Source of the DNA: Paenibacillus wulumuqiensis
GTDB lineage: Bacteria; Bacillota; Bacilli; Paenibacillales; Paenibacillaceae
DNA: 64,000 nucleotides
Direction of reading: 5' to 3'
NCBI RefSeq assembly: GCF_000971965.1
Contig: NZ_KQ040795.1
Span: forward strand, 62,001-126,000
Part shown: piece after piece, positions 51,421 to 60,310 of the stretch
Layout: every line of letters begins with the position of its first letter
Numbering within the stretch: position 1 is the first letter of the stretch
The notes under the pieces: generated by a model
Databases searched by the model: none
The model's input: only the letters and a program-made list of their open reading frames with translations
What the model was told of the DNA's origin: nothing
Translations under genes and position numbers: made by a program

Positions 51421-51490
51421 GTCACTTTTGCCTTCTGCGGAATGTAAATGCAAGTAGATCTAAACTGCAACTGAAGAATAAGCTTAATAG

Positions 51491-51526
51491 ACGGGCCGGG
51501 GCATGTCATGCTCTGGCCTGTTTTTT
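51491..51526 (+). terminator. Intrinsic terminator
   Basis: GGGCCGGGGCATG and CATGCTCTGGCCT pair with two mismatches and are followed by GTTTTTT. It would end aldehyde dehydrogenase transcripts that read through the large repeat. Confidence 0.7.
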
Positions 51527-51607
51527 ACTTATCATTTTAATTCGCAATACGGCTTCATTTCTAATATCAATCGGGTGGTTCAATCGCTTCCTCTATAGGA
51601 TACTTTT

Positions 51608-51973
51608 TTGATTTTATGGGCATTTCCTATTGATTTGCGGCATATACCACATATCTCGTGGTTGGCCGCAGCCGGAGCGATGGCTGCACTGGCACGCCGC
51701 GCCGAGGAAGGCGGCAGCTATCGGGTGCATATTTCCCTCAGCCGGGTATCGCTGTGGCTGATGTCGATGGGATTGTTTGATAAAGAGTTCGCTCACCAGA
51801 CGGCAGGAACGTCCGAAGAACATCTGTATCTTGATCCAGAGCTGTTTACGGCCGACACGGTATGCGGCCATTATCAGGGCGTGACTGATCAGGTGTATAT
51901 GTCGGAGACGCCGGGTGAGTATCGGACAGTGCTGGTGCCAAGAGGATCATGTCGACCAGAGTGGCTGGAATAA
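51608..51973 (+). pseudogene. Truncated CaiB/BaiF CoA-transferase remnant
   Basis: The 121-residue frame matches only the C-terminal part of family III CoA-transferases: WLAAAGAMAALARRAEEGGSYRVHISLSRVSLWLMSMGL is the typical late segment, followed by a shortened tail. A full protein has over 350 residues and the catalytic Asp half is missing. There is no clear ribosome binding site, and a large inverted repeat and a terminator occupy the space where the 5' half would be. I interpret it as a decayed gene left by a deletion. Confidence 0.7.
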
Positions 51974-51997
51974 TTGGTATTGAATAATAAAGGAGCA

Positions 51998-52033
51998 TCT
52001 TATCTGGCTTTGAGCCGGATAGATTTTCCTTTT
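51998..52033 (+). terminator. Terminator after the gene remnant
   Basis: TATCTGGC and GCCGGATA pair with one mismatch, followed by GATTTTCCTTTTT. Confidence 0.55.
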
Positions 52034-52064
52034 TGGTGTGTTATCCAGAAATCAGGCTTGGATT

Positions 52065-52565
52065 TCAGCTGTCTGCTTGCAGCTTATTTATATCTGTATC
52101 AATATGAACTTTCAGTTGCCCTTTCATTTCAGCAGAACCGGAAGATACAGTAATAATATAGGTGCCGGATTCCAGCATGGCAGTAATATAGAATTTCTGA
52201 TAACCAGATGTAGGCTTTACTATGCCAGACATCACTTGTTGTCCGCTACTATGATCTTTATTTACGGTAAAAGTTACATTCTGTGAACTATCATTTTCTA
52301 TACTGATTTTCATATAACTTTCCGGGATGATCATTTCTTTTTGAAAAGTAGTATTGCTCAAAGAATCATTAATAATCATTCCATGTTTGGTTTGGGAAGT
52401 CTCATTATTACTATCAGATTTTTCTTTTCCAACAGAGGACTGATTGCTATCTATCACAGTATTATTTGAAAACATAATAATTTGCCCAAATGGTTTATTG
52501 ATCAGAATAATGGTTAGGATGATAAACACTAATACAATTATAATGATAAATTTCTTTTTGCTCAT
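52065..52565 (-). CDS. AT-rich membrane-anchored protein of unknown function
   Basis: A 166-residue protein with an N-terminal transmembrane anchor (about 5-22), an Asn/Ser-rich linker and a beta-rich C-terminal domain (about 85-155) with the pattern YQKFYITAMLESGTYIITVSSGSAEMKGQLKV, like a small immunoglobulin-type or bacterial pre-peptidase domain. It is probably exposed outside the cell. ATG 52565 follows GAGGAGT at ten bases. The sequence is much more AT-rich than most genes here, suggesting transfer. No family name can be given. Confidence 0.7.
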   Translation of the reverse strand: MSKKKFIIIIVLVFIILTIILINKPFGQIIMFSNNTVIDSNQSSVGKEKSDSNNETSQTKHGMIINDSLSNTTFQKEMIIPESYMKISIENDSSQNVTFTVNKDHSSGQQVMSGIVKPTSGYQKFYITAMLESGTYIITVSSGSAEMKGQLKVHIDTDINKLQADS

Positions 52566-52916
52566 GTTTATTTCATACTCCTCAGATTGGAAACTTTACT
52601 TCTTAATATATAGCTAACTACAACGTTTAAGCCATTTTTCAATTCATGCATATTTACGAAATTCTCCTAAAATTTTTAGTCTAAAAGTATGAGATGAATT
52701 TTATAATTATTTGATTATTTTGGAATAGTGATTAATTATTTACTTTCATATATGCTGTTAAATGCTGTGAAATTTCAAATCGCCTGAAACTTGCATAATA
52801 GGAGGTGTACTAAATAGGTTGGCGCGTTATTAAGCATTTGTATTTATATACATAGAATGATTAGAACAAAAACACAGCTACAAATAATAGAAGAAAGAAT
52901 TAAAGGTACCCGTATC
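52566..52916. other. AT-rich divergent intergenic region
   Basis: The gap separates two AT-rich orphan genes transcribed apart. It has the lowest GC of the window, contains no repeat that I can see, and must hold both promoters. Confidence 0.4.
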
Positions 52917-53384
52917 ATGAAAATACCCGTTGGTTTAATTATCGTAATTGTTTTAGTCTGTTTCTCATTTGCTACATTTTTTATCCCTTTTAGTGCAGCC
53001 ACCTCTTCTGCGAATTTTTATTCCACAAAGTTTTTTGTTCCTGAAGAAAGCGATTGGGGAACTATGCTTATTGAAGCCTATATTACGGATTTACCCGATG
53101 ACATTCAGGGTCGTATGTATATTTTAGGACGTATCCAGGCTCTTATGCTTATACCTTCCATTATTTTAGGTTTGAATGCTTTGAGTTTGGTTTTCCGATT
53201 TTATATCGTGTCTATTATATTTGTTTCTTTCTCCCTGCTCTATTATATGAGCCAAGGGAATATATTAGGGATCATGTCGTTTTTCGGCATCCTGATCTTT
53301 ATCACGGTTAATAAACGTACAAGGTTTTATCTGAGACGTAAAGCTCTTGTACAACTGATACAGGCTCCTGCTACTCCTTCCTAA
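52917..53384 (+). CDS. AT-rich membrane protein of unknown function
   Basis: About 155 residues with three to four transmembrane helices (about 5-27, 75-95, 97-115 and 118-130) and an external loop of about 45 residues after the first helix (SANFYSTKFFVPEESDWGTMLIEAY). It ends with a basic tail. No family is recognised. ATG 52917 follows AAAGG at ten bases; the ATG at 52857 has no binding site. It is divergent from the AT-rich gene upstream and may belong to the same acquired segment. Confidence 0.68.
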   Translation: MKIPVGLIIVIVLVCFSFATFFIPFSAATSSANFYSTKFFVPEESDWGTMLIEAYITDLPDDIQGRMYILGRIQALMLIPSIILGLNALSLVFRFYIVSIIFVSFSLLYYMSQGNILGIMSFFGILIFITVNKRTRFYLRRKALVQLIQAPATPS

Positions 53385-53391
53385 ATTATTT

Positions 53392-53456
53392 AAGGATATC
53401 CAGTAATGTGCTTCAGCTCAACGGCTGTTTCAACATTATGATGGATATCCTTTTTT
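53392..53456 (+). terminator. Intrinsic terminator
   Basis: AAGGATATCCA and TGGATATCCTT flank an inner TAATGT/ACATTA stem, followed by TTTTT. It closes the AT-rich segment. Confidence 0.8.
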
Positions 53457-53571
53457 ATTCAATGAAGATTTGGACAACCCTGCTCAAAAGAGATCCCAGA
53501 TTATGGTTCCATTATACCCTTTCGGGGTAAAAATCGTTAGCCTTTACATAACAAACACAGGAGGAACATGC

Positions 53572-55341
53572 ATGCTGATCGAAGCCGTCTATCACCGTCC
53601 AAAACTGAACTGGGGTTATCCGTACGACCGCGAGACCATCCATCTGCGTCTGCGCACCAAAAAGCAGGATGTCAAGCAGGCCTGGGCACTCGCAGGCGAC
53701 AAGTACATGTGGGAAAAGTCCAAAGAACTCGTACCGATGAGCATCTTTGCGGCCGATGATCTGTTTGATTACTGGGAATGCGCCGTCAAGCCGCCGTATC
53801 GCCGTCTCAAATATGGTTTCAAGCTGGCGGATGACCAGGAAGAGATCTGGATGGACGAAGACAAGTTCGGTGCGGAAGAGCCGCAGATGGACCGTCTGTT
53901 CGATATTCCGTTTATCAACCCGGTCGATGTGTTCACCACGCCGGATTGGGTAAAAGACGCTGTGTTTTATCAGATTTTCCCGGAACGGTTCGCCAATGGC
54001 GACACCTCCAACGATCCGGAAGGCACGCTGCCATGGGGCGGCAAGCCGGAGTGGAACAATTTCTTTGGCGGTGATCTGCAGGGCATTATCGATCATCTGG
54101 ATCATCTGACCGAGCTGGGCGTGAACGCGATCTACCTGTGCCCTATTTTCAAAGCAACGACCAACCACAAATACGACACGGAAGATTATATGAAGATCGA
54201 CCCGAGCTTTGGCGACGAGGAAACGCTCAAAAAGCTCGTCAACACCTGCCACAGCAAAGGCATTCGCGTCATGTTCGATGCGGTATTCAACCATTCCGGC
54301 AAAACGTTCGCTCCCTTCGTCGATGTACAGGAAAAAGGCGAACAGTCCAAATACAAAGACTGGTTCCATGTGCGCAAATTCCCGCTGGCGGTGGAAGACG
54401 GCATCCCGACATATGACACCTTTGACTTTGAGCCGCTCATGCCTAAGCTGAATACCGAGAATCCCGAGGTCAAAGAATATCTGCTCGGCGTAGCCCGTTA
54501 CTGGGCGGAAGAGTACGGTATCGACGGATGGCGCCTCGACGTAGCGGATGAGGTGGATCACCAGTTCTGGCGCGAATTCCGGCTGACCCTGAAAAACATC
54601 AATCCGGATATTTATATCCTCGGCGAGATCTGGCACGAATCGATTCCATGGCTGCAGGGCGACCAGTTCGACTCGGTCATGAACTATCCTTTCAAAAATG
54701 CCGTAACGGATTTCTTCATTAAAGATGTAACCGACGCCCAGACGTTCTCGCATGCGATCGGCAACCAGATGTCTCGTTATCCTCGTCAGGTGGCGGAAGT
54801 GGCCTTTAACCTGATCGACAGTCATGATACCCCGCGCGCACTGACGGTAGCAGGCGGAGACAAGAACCGCCTCAAGCTGGCCGCGCTGTTCCAGATGACC
54901 TTTACCGGTGCCCCTTGTATCTATTATGGAGATGAGATCGGCATGGAAGGCGAGGGCGATCCGGACTGCCGCCGCTGTATGGTCTGGGAGGAAGAAGAAC
55001 AGGATCGTGAACTGTTTGCCTACTACCAGCAGATTATCGGAATGCGCAAGCAGTACTCTGCACTGCGCCAGGGTACTTTCCGCTTCCTTCATTCCCGCAA
55101 GGGCAGCAATGAACTGGTCTATGAGCGCTACGATGACCAAGAAAAATTCATCATTGCCATGAACAGCTCCAGCGAGCCGATCGATATCGAGATTGATATC
55201 AAAGGCACAAAATGGGAAGATGTGCTGAAAAATCGGGAACTGCAGCTGGAAGGCGGCCTGCTGAAATGCCAGCTGCCAGCCTACGGTTACCAGGTACTGC
55301 GCTGTCTGGACGAGGACAAGCAGCCGCAGCAGACCGGCTGA
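53572..55341 (+). CDS. GH13 alpha-glycosidase (neopullulanase/cyclomaltodextrinase type)
   Basis: A 589-residue enzyme with an N-terminal beta-sandwich domain (about 1-120) typical of GH13_20, a catalytic barrel and a C-terminal beta domain. Catalytic residues are visible: nucleophile Asp323 in GWRLDVADEVDH, acid/base Glu352 in ILGEIWHE and Asp419 in NLIDSHDTPR. There is no signal peptide, so it acts in the cytoplasm on maltodextrins, cyclodextrins or pullulan fragments. ATG 53572 follows AGGAGGA; the in-frame upstream ATG 53470 precedes it. No transport genes accompany it, so it is monocistronic. Confidence 0.93.
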   Translation: MLIEAVYHRPKLNWGYPYDRETIHLRLRTKKQDVKQAWALAGDKYMWEKSKELVPMSIFAADDLFDYWECAVKPPYRRLKYGFKLADDQEEIWMDEDKFGAEEPQMDRLFDIPFINPVDVFTTPDWVKDAVFYQIFPERFANGDTSNDPEGTLPWGGKPEWNNFFGGDLQGIIDHLDHLTELGVNAIYLCPIFKATTNHKYDTEDYMKIDPSFGDEETLKKLVNTCHSKGIRVMFDAVFNHSGKTFAPFVDVQEKGEQSKYKDWFHVRKFPLAVEDGIPTYDTFDFEPLMPKLNTENPEVKEYLLGVARYWAEEYGIDGWRLDVADEVDHQFWREFRLTLKNINPDIYILGEIWHESIPWLQGDQFDSVMNYPFKNAVTDFFIKDVTDAQTFSHAIGNQMSRYPRQVAEVAFNLIDSHDTPRALTVAGGDKNRLKLAALFQMTFTGAPCIYYGDEIGMEGEGDPDCRRCMVWEEEEQDRELFAYYQQIIGMRKQYSALRQGTFRFLHSRKGSNELVYERYDDQEKFIIAMNSSSEPIDIEIDIKGTKWEDVLKNRELQLEGGLLKCQLPAYGYQVLRCLDEDKQPQQTG

Positions 55342-55479
55342 GTACAAAGTTTACTAATTGCTAATCCCTAACATCCGGCAGATCAGATAAGTACAGTAAT
55401 CCTAGGCGCTGAAGCCGTATGATTATCAGGACACTGAAGCAGCAATCGTAGCCTAATTTACGTACTGTACCTATACTGC

Positions 55480-55513
55480 AAAGCGCCTCTCTGTCTGAAG
55501 ACGAGGCGCTTTT
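55480..55513 (+). terminator. Intrinsic terminator after GH13 gene
   Basis: AAAGCGCCTC and GAGGCGCTTT pair around a 13-base loop and end in TTTT. The rest of the gap to 55779 shows no gene; an AT-rich stretch near 55640-55740 probably carries the promoter of the next gene. Confidence 0.8.
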
Positions 55514-55779
55514 CCTGCGTCATGATTCGGTTTGGAAAATGGCTTGGTTAATAGGCACAATTATGCTATATTAATACTTCGTGTCATTTGGAATGGCACT
55601 GTTTTGCTGTGTCGGCAGCCTGGCTCTCTGTACCTGAATCGCCTGGAGCTGTCAGCTCGCAGCCTACCGATTATATTCAAATTATTTCGTTTACATAATA
55701 AAGAAGCTTATTATGTGATCCTTATGCTCATACGCCGGCGCAACTTCCGGCAGTATATATATTGCAGGAGGCCATACTA

Positions 55780-56721
55780 ATGAATAGAACCCTTAATTCA
55801 TCCATGCTCGCAGCCTGGGCCAGTCTGGTCAGTAACGTCATACTGACACTGCTCAAGCTGATCGTCGGCGTACTGTTCAACAGTCAGGTACTGATCGCGG
55901 ACGGCATCCATAACGCCGGCGATGTGATCGCTTCGGCAACCGCTCTCGGTTCCATGCGCATCTCGTCCATGCCGCCGGATGAAGATCATCCGTATGGCCA
56001 CGGCAAGGCTGAGGTCGTCGGTGCCAGCGTCGTCGCCGCTATCCTGCTAATCGCTGCGCTGTATATCGGCTATCATTCCTTTATGCTGCTGTTCGAGCCG
56101 CCTGCCCAGCCGCATATTATCGCACTGTTCGCGGCGATTATCTCGCTGATCTGGAAAATGGTGCTGTATGTATACACAATGCGTATCGGACGCGAAGCCA
56201 ACAGCAAAGGGCTGATCGCGACCGCCCAGGATCATCTGGCCGATGTATACGCCTCGGCAGCCGCCTGTGCCGGTATCGGTCTTGGGCTGATCGGTAAAGC
56301 GTACGGCTGGTCCCTGCTCTCCTATGGCGATCCGCTCGCCGGAATCATCGTCGCCCTGCTGATCCTCAAGCTGGCGTATGAGACCGGACGCGATTCCATT
56401 GATATCCTGATGGAAAAGGCTGTTCATCCGGAGAAGCTCGAAGCGTATGCCACCGTACTCCAGAATATGCCGGAGGTCAAACGAATCGACCGCATCCGCG
56501 CCCGGGAACATGGCCAGTATATCGTCGTCGATGTCCGTATCGGTGTCGATGCCACACTGACCATCCAGCAGGGACATGATATCTCCCGGATGATGAAGAA
56601 AAATATTATGACTGCCGATACACAGGTCACCGAAGTGCTTGTCCATTTGAACCCATGGTATGCCGGTGAAGAGCCGGAGCACGAAGTGACCGTGGAATTC
56701 GATTCACGAAAGCCGCTATAG
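55780..56721 (+). CDS. Cation diffusion facilitator (CDF) transporter
   Basis: A 313-residue CDF protein with six predicted helices and a cytoplasmic C-terminal domain of about 90 residues. The metal sites show as DGIHNAGDV in helix 2, HPYGHGKAEVV after it, and AQDHLADVYAS in helix 5 (HxxxD). Such carriers export Zn2+, Mn2+ or related divalent ions in exchange for protons. ATG 55780 follows AGGAGG. The mixed D/N/H/D pattern suggests Mn2+ or Zn2+, but cannot decide between them. A strong bidirectional terminator follows. Confidence 0.92.
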   Translation: MNRTLNSSMLAAWASLVSNVILTLLKLIVGVLFNSQVLIADGIHNAGDVIASATALGSMRISSMPPDEDHPYGHGKAEVVGASVVAAILLIAALYIGYHSFMLLFEPPAQPHIIALFAAIISLIWKMVLYVYTMRIGREANSKGLIATAQDHLADVYASAAACAGIGLGLIGKAYGWSLLSYGDPLAGIIVALLILKLAYETGRDSIDILMEKAVHPEKLEAYATVLQNMPEVKRIDRIRAREHGQYIVVDVRIGVDATLTIQQGHDISRMMKKNIMTADTQVTEVLVHLNPWYAGEEPEHEVTVEFDSRKPL

Positions 56722-56835
56722 CGGACTTCCAGAATGAGGTGGATGGTTGCTCCGTTTCATTATGCACGCCAGACAAAACCACCCTCACAGCCAGTATGCA
56801 CACACGAAATGGATCTGTTTGCTGCACTTTCCTAT

Positions 56836-56884
56836 AAAAAACTCCCGTTATCCTAATGTATTCTACTGGATAACGGGAGTTTTC
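56836..56884. terminator. Bidirectional terminator
   Basis: AAAACTCCCGTTATCC and GGATAACGGGAGTTTT are perfect 16-base arms with a 14-base loop, between convergent genes. Confidence 0.9.
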
Positions 56885-56967
56885 ATTTTCCATTCCGCTG
56901 CTTTTACTTTGCCAATTCATGCGCTGCCGATAGACAGTTCAGAGCCCGATTAACCGCCTCGTTTCCC

Positions 56968-57636
56968 TTAGTTTATTCGTACCGGACTGTTCTGTACAAC
57001 TTCCAGCCAGCGCTTGGCAAGCAGGCCGTGTCCTGCTGTAGTCGGGTGGATGCCATCCCAGATCCAGTAGGGTGCCGGTGCGATCTTGCAGGCAGCGTCA
57101 AACGCATCCTGCAGCGGTACGAAGACCGCACCGAATTCATCCGCCAATCGGCGTACGATGGCGGCACAATCATTTGCTGCCGCTCGCCATCCCGCCCAGT
57201 CGGCATCCGTATGTCCACCCGGCAGGATAAACGGTTCGCAAAGTATCAGCCGTACATCTGGCAGTTCCTGACGGGTCCGCTGCAGCAGACGACGATAGCC
57301 ACTTTCATAATTCTGCCGATCAAAGCCTGCCGGTGTTCGGGCTGACATTAGAATATCGTTGACCCCTATCAAAATACTGATTGTATCCGGTCCCAGCCCA
57401 AGCGTATCCTCATGCCAGCGGGCTTCCAGATCGGAGACACGATTGCCGCTGATCCCTCTATTGATGAATTCCGGCTGCGATTCAGCCAGCGAAGCTCCCA
57501 GCTCGGCGGCGATCCAGAATGCATAGCCATGTCCCAGAATATGATTGGGGTCATCATCACGCCCCCGGTTGCCATCAGTGATTGAATCGCCCTGAAACAG
57601 AATTCTTCGCCTGCTATGTATCTGGTTTTGCTTCAT
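56968..57636 (-). CDS. SGNH/GDSL-family hydrolase
   Basis: A 222-residue esterase-type hydrolase with all four blocks: GDSIT (nucleophile Ser), NRGISGNRV (oxyanion Gly), GVNDI (Asn) and WDGIHPTTAGH (Asp-His). It has no signal peptide, so it is probably cytoplasmic and may remove acetyl groups from carbohydrates. ATG 57636 is nine bases after AAAGGAG; the in-frame TTG 57642 is too close. It is monocistronic. Confidence 0.88.
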   Translation of the reverse strand: MKQNQIHSRRRILFQGDSITDGNRGRDDDPNHILGHGYAFWIAAELGASLAESQPEFINRGISGNRVSDLEARWHEDTLGLGPDTISILIGVNDILMSARTPAGFDRQNYESGYRRLLQRTRQELPDVRLILCEPFILPGGHTDADWAGWRAAANDCAAIVRRLADEFGAVFVPLQDAFDAACKIAPAPYWIWDGIHPTTAGHGLLAKRWLEVVQNSPVRIN

Positions 57637-58140
57637 TTCCAATCTCTCCTTTGCCGGGTAGTTGTGGTCATGCTGCCATATCGTGTATCGTCTCGCTTCA
57701 TCTACTATATTCGGGACAACCCGGTATTCTCCTATCCGCTGCTCCTGTCTGATTGGGCTGTATATTTATATCGCTTACTCTTTCATAATATGTTTAGACA
57801 AGTTTTGTTCCGGTTTAATGGATGAAGTAATTAATAATCTGCATAACAGCCGAACTCTGTAGATATAGAGGTTCACCGCATTTCCTCCTGTCACTATTTG
57901 TCGCAAATTACTAATCAATAATGATCTGTACGAACTATATTCACAGCGCTGCGTATACCTCCTCATATGTTCAACAAAAGGGACATTTCCCAGCTTGCCG
58001 CGTACCCATTTCTGCTCTTTCTTTACCTTTGTCCCTTATGAATAAAGGACAAATCATGGCATCTTTCAATTGATCTCTCATCCTCGGAAGCTTAAACTTT
58101 TAAGTATCAGAACTAGTTCTATTTTCTTACACTGCTTTCA
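57637..58140. other. Intergenic region before the mannitol operon
   Basis: A 500-base gap between divergent transcription units. I see no gene or strong repeat; the mtlR promoter must lie near the right end. AT-rich tracts near 57750-57850 and 58060-58140 are the likely promoter sites. Confidence 0.3.
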
Positions 58141-58154
58141 TGATATCGTTTTCA
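58141..58154. promoter_or_regulatory. cre-like site before mtlR
   Basis: TGATATCGTTTTCA matches the catabolite-responsive element pattern TGWAANCGNTNWCA at every fixed position but one (T for A at position 4). It lies 29 bases before the mtlR start, where CcpA binding would repress the operon. Confidence 0.5.
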
Positions 58155-58183
58155 GTCGGAATTTGGAGAGGAGGTTGTCGATT

Positions 58184-60310
58184 TTGGAGAAGCTGACCGC
58201 ACGGCTCACGATGATGCTGCAATTCCTGGTCGGTTCTCATGGAGAGTATATTACGATCCGTGACCTGTCAGATCATCTGGATGTGAGTGAGAAAACGGTC
58301 AAGCGTGAACTGCCTGCCGCCGAAGAGTGGCTGCGCAAACACAAGCTGAAGCTGCTTCGCAAACCGGGAACCGGACTTGCGCTGGAAGGCAGTGAATCCG
58401 ACTTTGCCAGTACACAGCGTGAACTGGAAGAACAGACACCCCGGAAAGACTACACCCGCGAAGAACGGCACTACTTCATTATCAGCGAACTCCTCCTTTC
58501 CAAAGAGCCGATTAAACTATATGCGTTTGCCTCCCAGTTCAAAGTTACGGAAGGCACACTGAGTAACGATCTGGACCGGATTGAACATTGGCTGTCTTCC
58601 TTTGGCATTACGCTGGTCCGCAAGCCCGGGCTGGGCGTATATGTCGAAGGCACCGAGAGTCATATCCGCTCTGCACTGGTTCACCTGCTATATGAGAGTG
58701 TGGATGAATACCAGCTCACTCATCTGGTGCGCGATCCGCTCGCGGCCGATGAAGAGACCGGGCGTGTCCAGTTCCATATTCGCAATCGGCTGCTGAATCT
58801 GGTCGATGACGGCATGATGAATCAGCTGCAGCAGTATCTCAGCGATCTGGAGCGGGATACCCATATCAAGCTAACTGACAGCGCCTACATCGGTCTGACC
58901 GTACATCTGGCACTGGCGATTGAACGTATCCGGCGCGGGCAGCGCATCACGATTGCTCCGCACATCCTGGATGAACTCAAGCAGCTCAGTGAATTCCAGA
59001 CGGCGCGCAAGCTGGCCCAGCGCCTGGAGCAATCTTTTGACATCTCGATTCCGGAAGATGAGCTGGGGTACATCACCATGCATCTCAAAGGAGCCGAGAC
59101 CCGGCTGAGTGCGGAGTCCGATCCGTACTACGAACATGTCAGCTTCGAACTGGTGAAGCTGGCGCGGGATATTCTCAAAATGGCGGAAACCGAGACCGGC
59201 TTTGAACTCAAGGGCAACAGCAAGCTGTTCGCCGGGTTCATCAATCATCTGGGACCGGCGATTGAGCGGCTGCGACTGGGGCTGGATATTCGCAACCCGC
59301 TGCTTACGCAGATTAAGGAGCAGTACGGGCCAACCTTTGAGATTGCCCGCAAATGCTCACGGCTGCTCGGTGAATTCACTCACCGGGAAGTACCGGAGGC
59401 AGAGATCGGCTATCTGGCGATGCATATCGGCGCCATGTCCGAATACGCAGCCGCCCAGCGCAAACCGGTCAAGGCGATCATCGCCTGTGCAAGCGGTCTC
59501 GGAACGTCCAGTCTGCTCTCAATTCGGGTCAAGCGGGAATTCCCGTCACTGCAAATTATCGATGTGGTCTCTTCCTCGGAAGCGATCCGGATGGAGAACC
59601 GTGCCGATATCATTATCTCCACGGTAGAGGTGGATAGTCACATTCCGACGGTCCGTGTCTCTCCCCTGCTCTCGCCGGAAGATATCCGCGATATCCGTAC
59701 TGCCGTCTCCCAGCTGGAAGTAACCGGGGATCATCCCCCGATCGACCAGCCTGCTGCCGATCCGGCAACACGCCTGACCGACACACTCGGCAATCATAAG
59801 GAAACGCTCACCGGCATGCTCGATCTAACGAACGGACTAGTGATCAAGGACCGGTTCGCTGTCTCCTCGGTCCCCGACCTGATCCACCGGATCGCCGGCA
59901 TGTTCACTGCTTCAGCAGAACGCTCCGGTATTCTGGAGCAGGAGCTGCATGAGCGTGAGCGCATGGGGGAGACGGTACTGTCACAGGATGGACTGATCCT
60001 GCTGCACTGCCGTTCCAGTGTCGTGAACAAGCTTTTCCTCGGCATTATTCGATTCAGCGAGCCGATCCAGGCAGCGACGAGTCCCGTCGACCTGTATGCT
60101 GCCATCGTGCTGCTCGCCCCGAGGGACAGCAGCAAAGCCTATCTCGAAGCCGTAAATGAAGTCAGCAAATCACTGATCGACCGCCCCGGCTTTGTTACAC
60201 GGCTGGTATCCGATCCTCCTGCCGGACTGCAGGCAGAGATCTCCAGCATGATGAAAGATCTGTACACACGCAAAATTGAACAATATATGATGGAGGTCGA
60301 ACAATTATGA
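58184..60310 (+). CDS. mtlR: Mannitol operon activator MtlR (BglG/PRD family)
   Basis: A 708-residue PTS-regulated activator. It contains an N-terminal HTH with a second HTH_11/Mga-like part (ITIRDLSDHLDVSEKTVKREL), two PRD domains with conserved His residues (LGYITMHLKGAE and IGYLAMHIGAM), a IIB-Gat-like domain with its Cys (IIACASGLGTSSLL) and a C-terminal IIA-Mtl-like domain with HCRSS. Phosphorylation by HPr and the PTS sets its activity. TTG 58184 lies nine bases after GGAGAGGAGG; an upstream in-frame TTG at 58175 is too close. Its stop overlaps the mtlA start by four bases. Confidence 0.93.
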   Translation: MEKLTARLTMMLQFLVGSHGEYITIRDLSDHLDVSEKTVKRELPAAEEWLRKHKLKLLRKPGTGLALEGSESDFASTQRELEEQTPRKDYTREERHYFIISELLLSKEPIKLYAFASQFKVTEGTLSNDLDRIEHWLSSFGITLVRKPGLGVYVEGTESHIRSALVHLLYESVDEYQLTHLVRDPLAADEETGRVQFHIRNRLLNLVDDGMMNQLQQYLSDLERDTHIKLTDSAYIGLTVHLALAIERIRRGQRITIAPHILDELKQLSEFQTARKLAQRLEQSFDISIPEDELGYITMHLKGAETRLSAESDPYYEHVSFELVKLARDILKMAETETGFELKGNSKLFAGFINHLGPAIERLRLGLDIRNPLLTQIKEQYGPTFEIARKCSRLLGEFTHREVPEAEIGYLAMHIGAMSEYAAAQRKPVKAIIACASGLGTSSLLSIRVKREFPSLQIIDVVSSSEAIRMENRADIIISTVEVDSHIPTVRVSPLLSPEDIRDIRTAVSQLEVTGDHPPIDQPAADPATRLTDTLGNHKETLTGMLDLTNGLVIKDRFAVSSVPDLIHRIAGMFTASAERSGILEQELHERERMGETVLSQDGLILLHCRSSVVNKLFLGIIRFSEPIQAATSPVDLYAAIVLLAPRDSSKAYLEAVNEVSKSLIDRPGFVTRLVSDPPAGLQAEISSMMKDLYTRKIEQYMMEVEQL

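Noticed and set aside
53512-55347. 611-residue open frame on the minus strand opposite the GH13 gene
   Set aside because: It mirrors the codon bias of a clearly identified enzyme gene, has no ribosome binding site and no recognisable motif.
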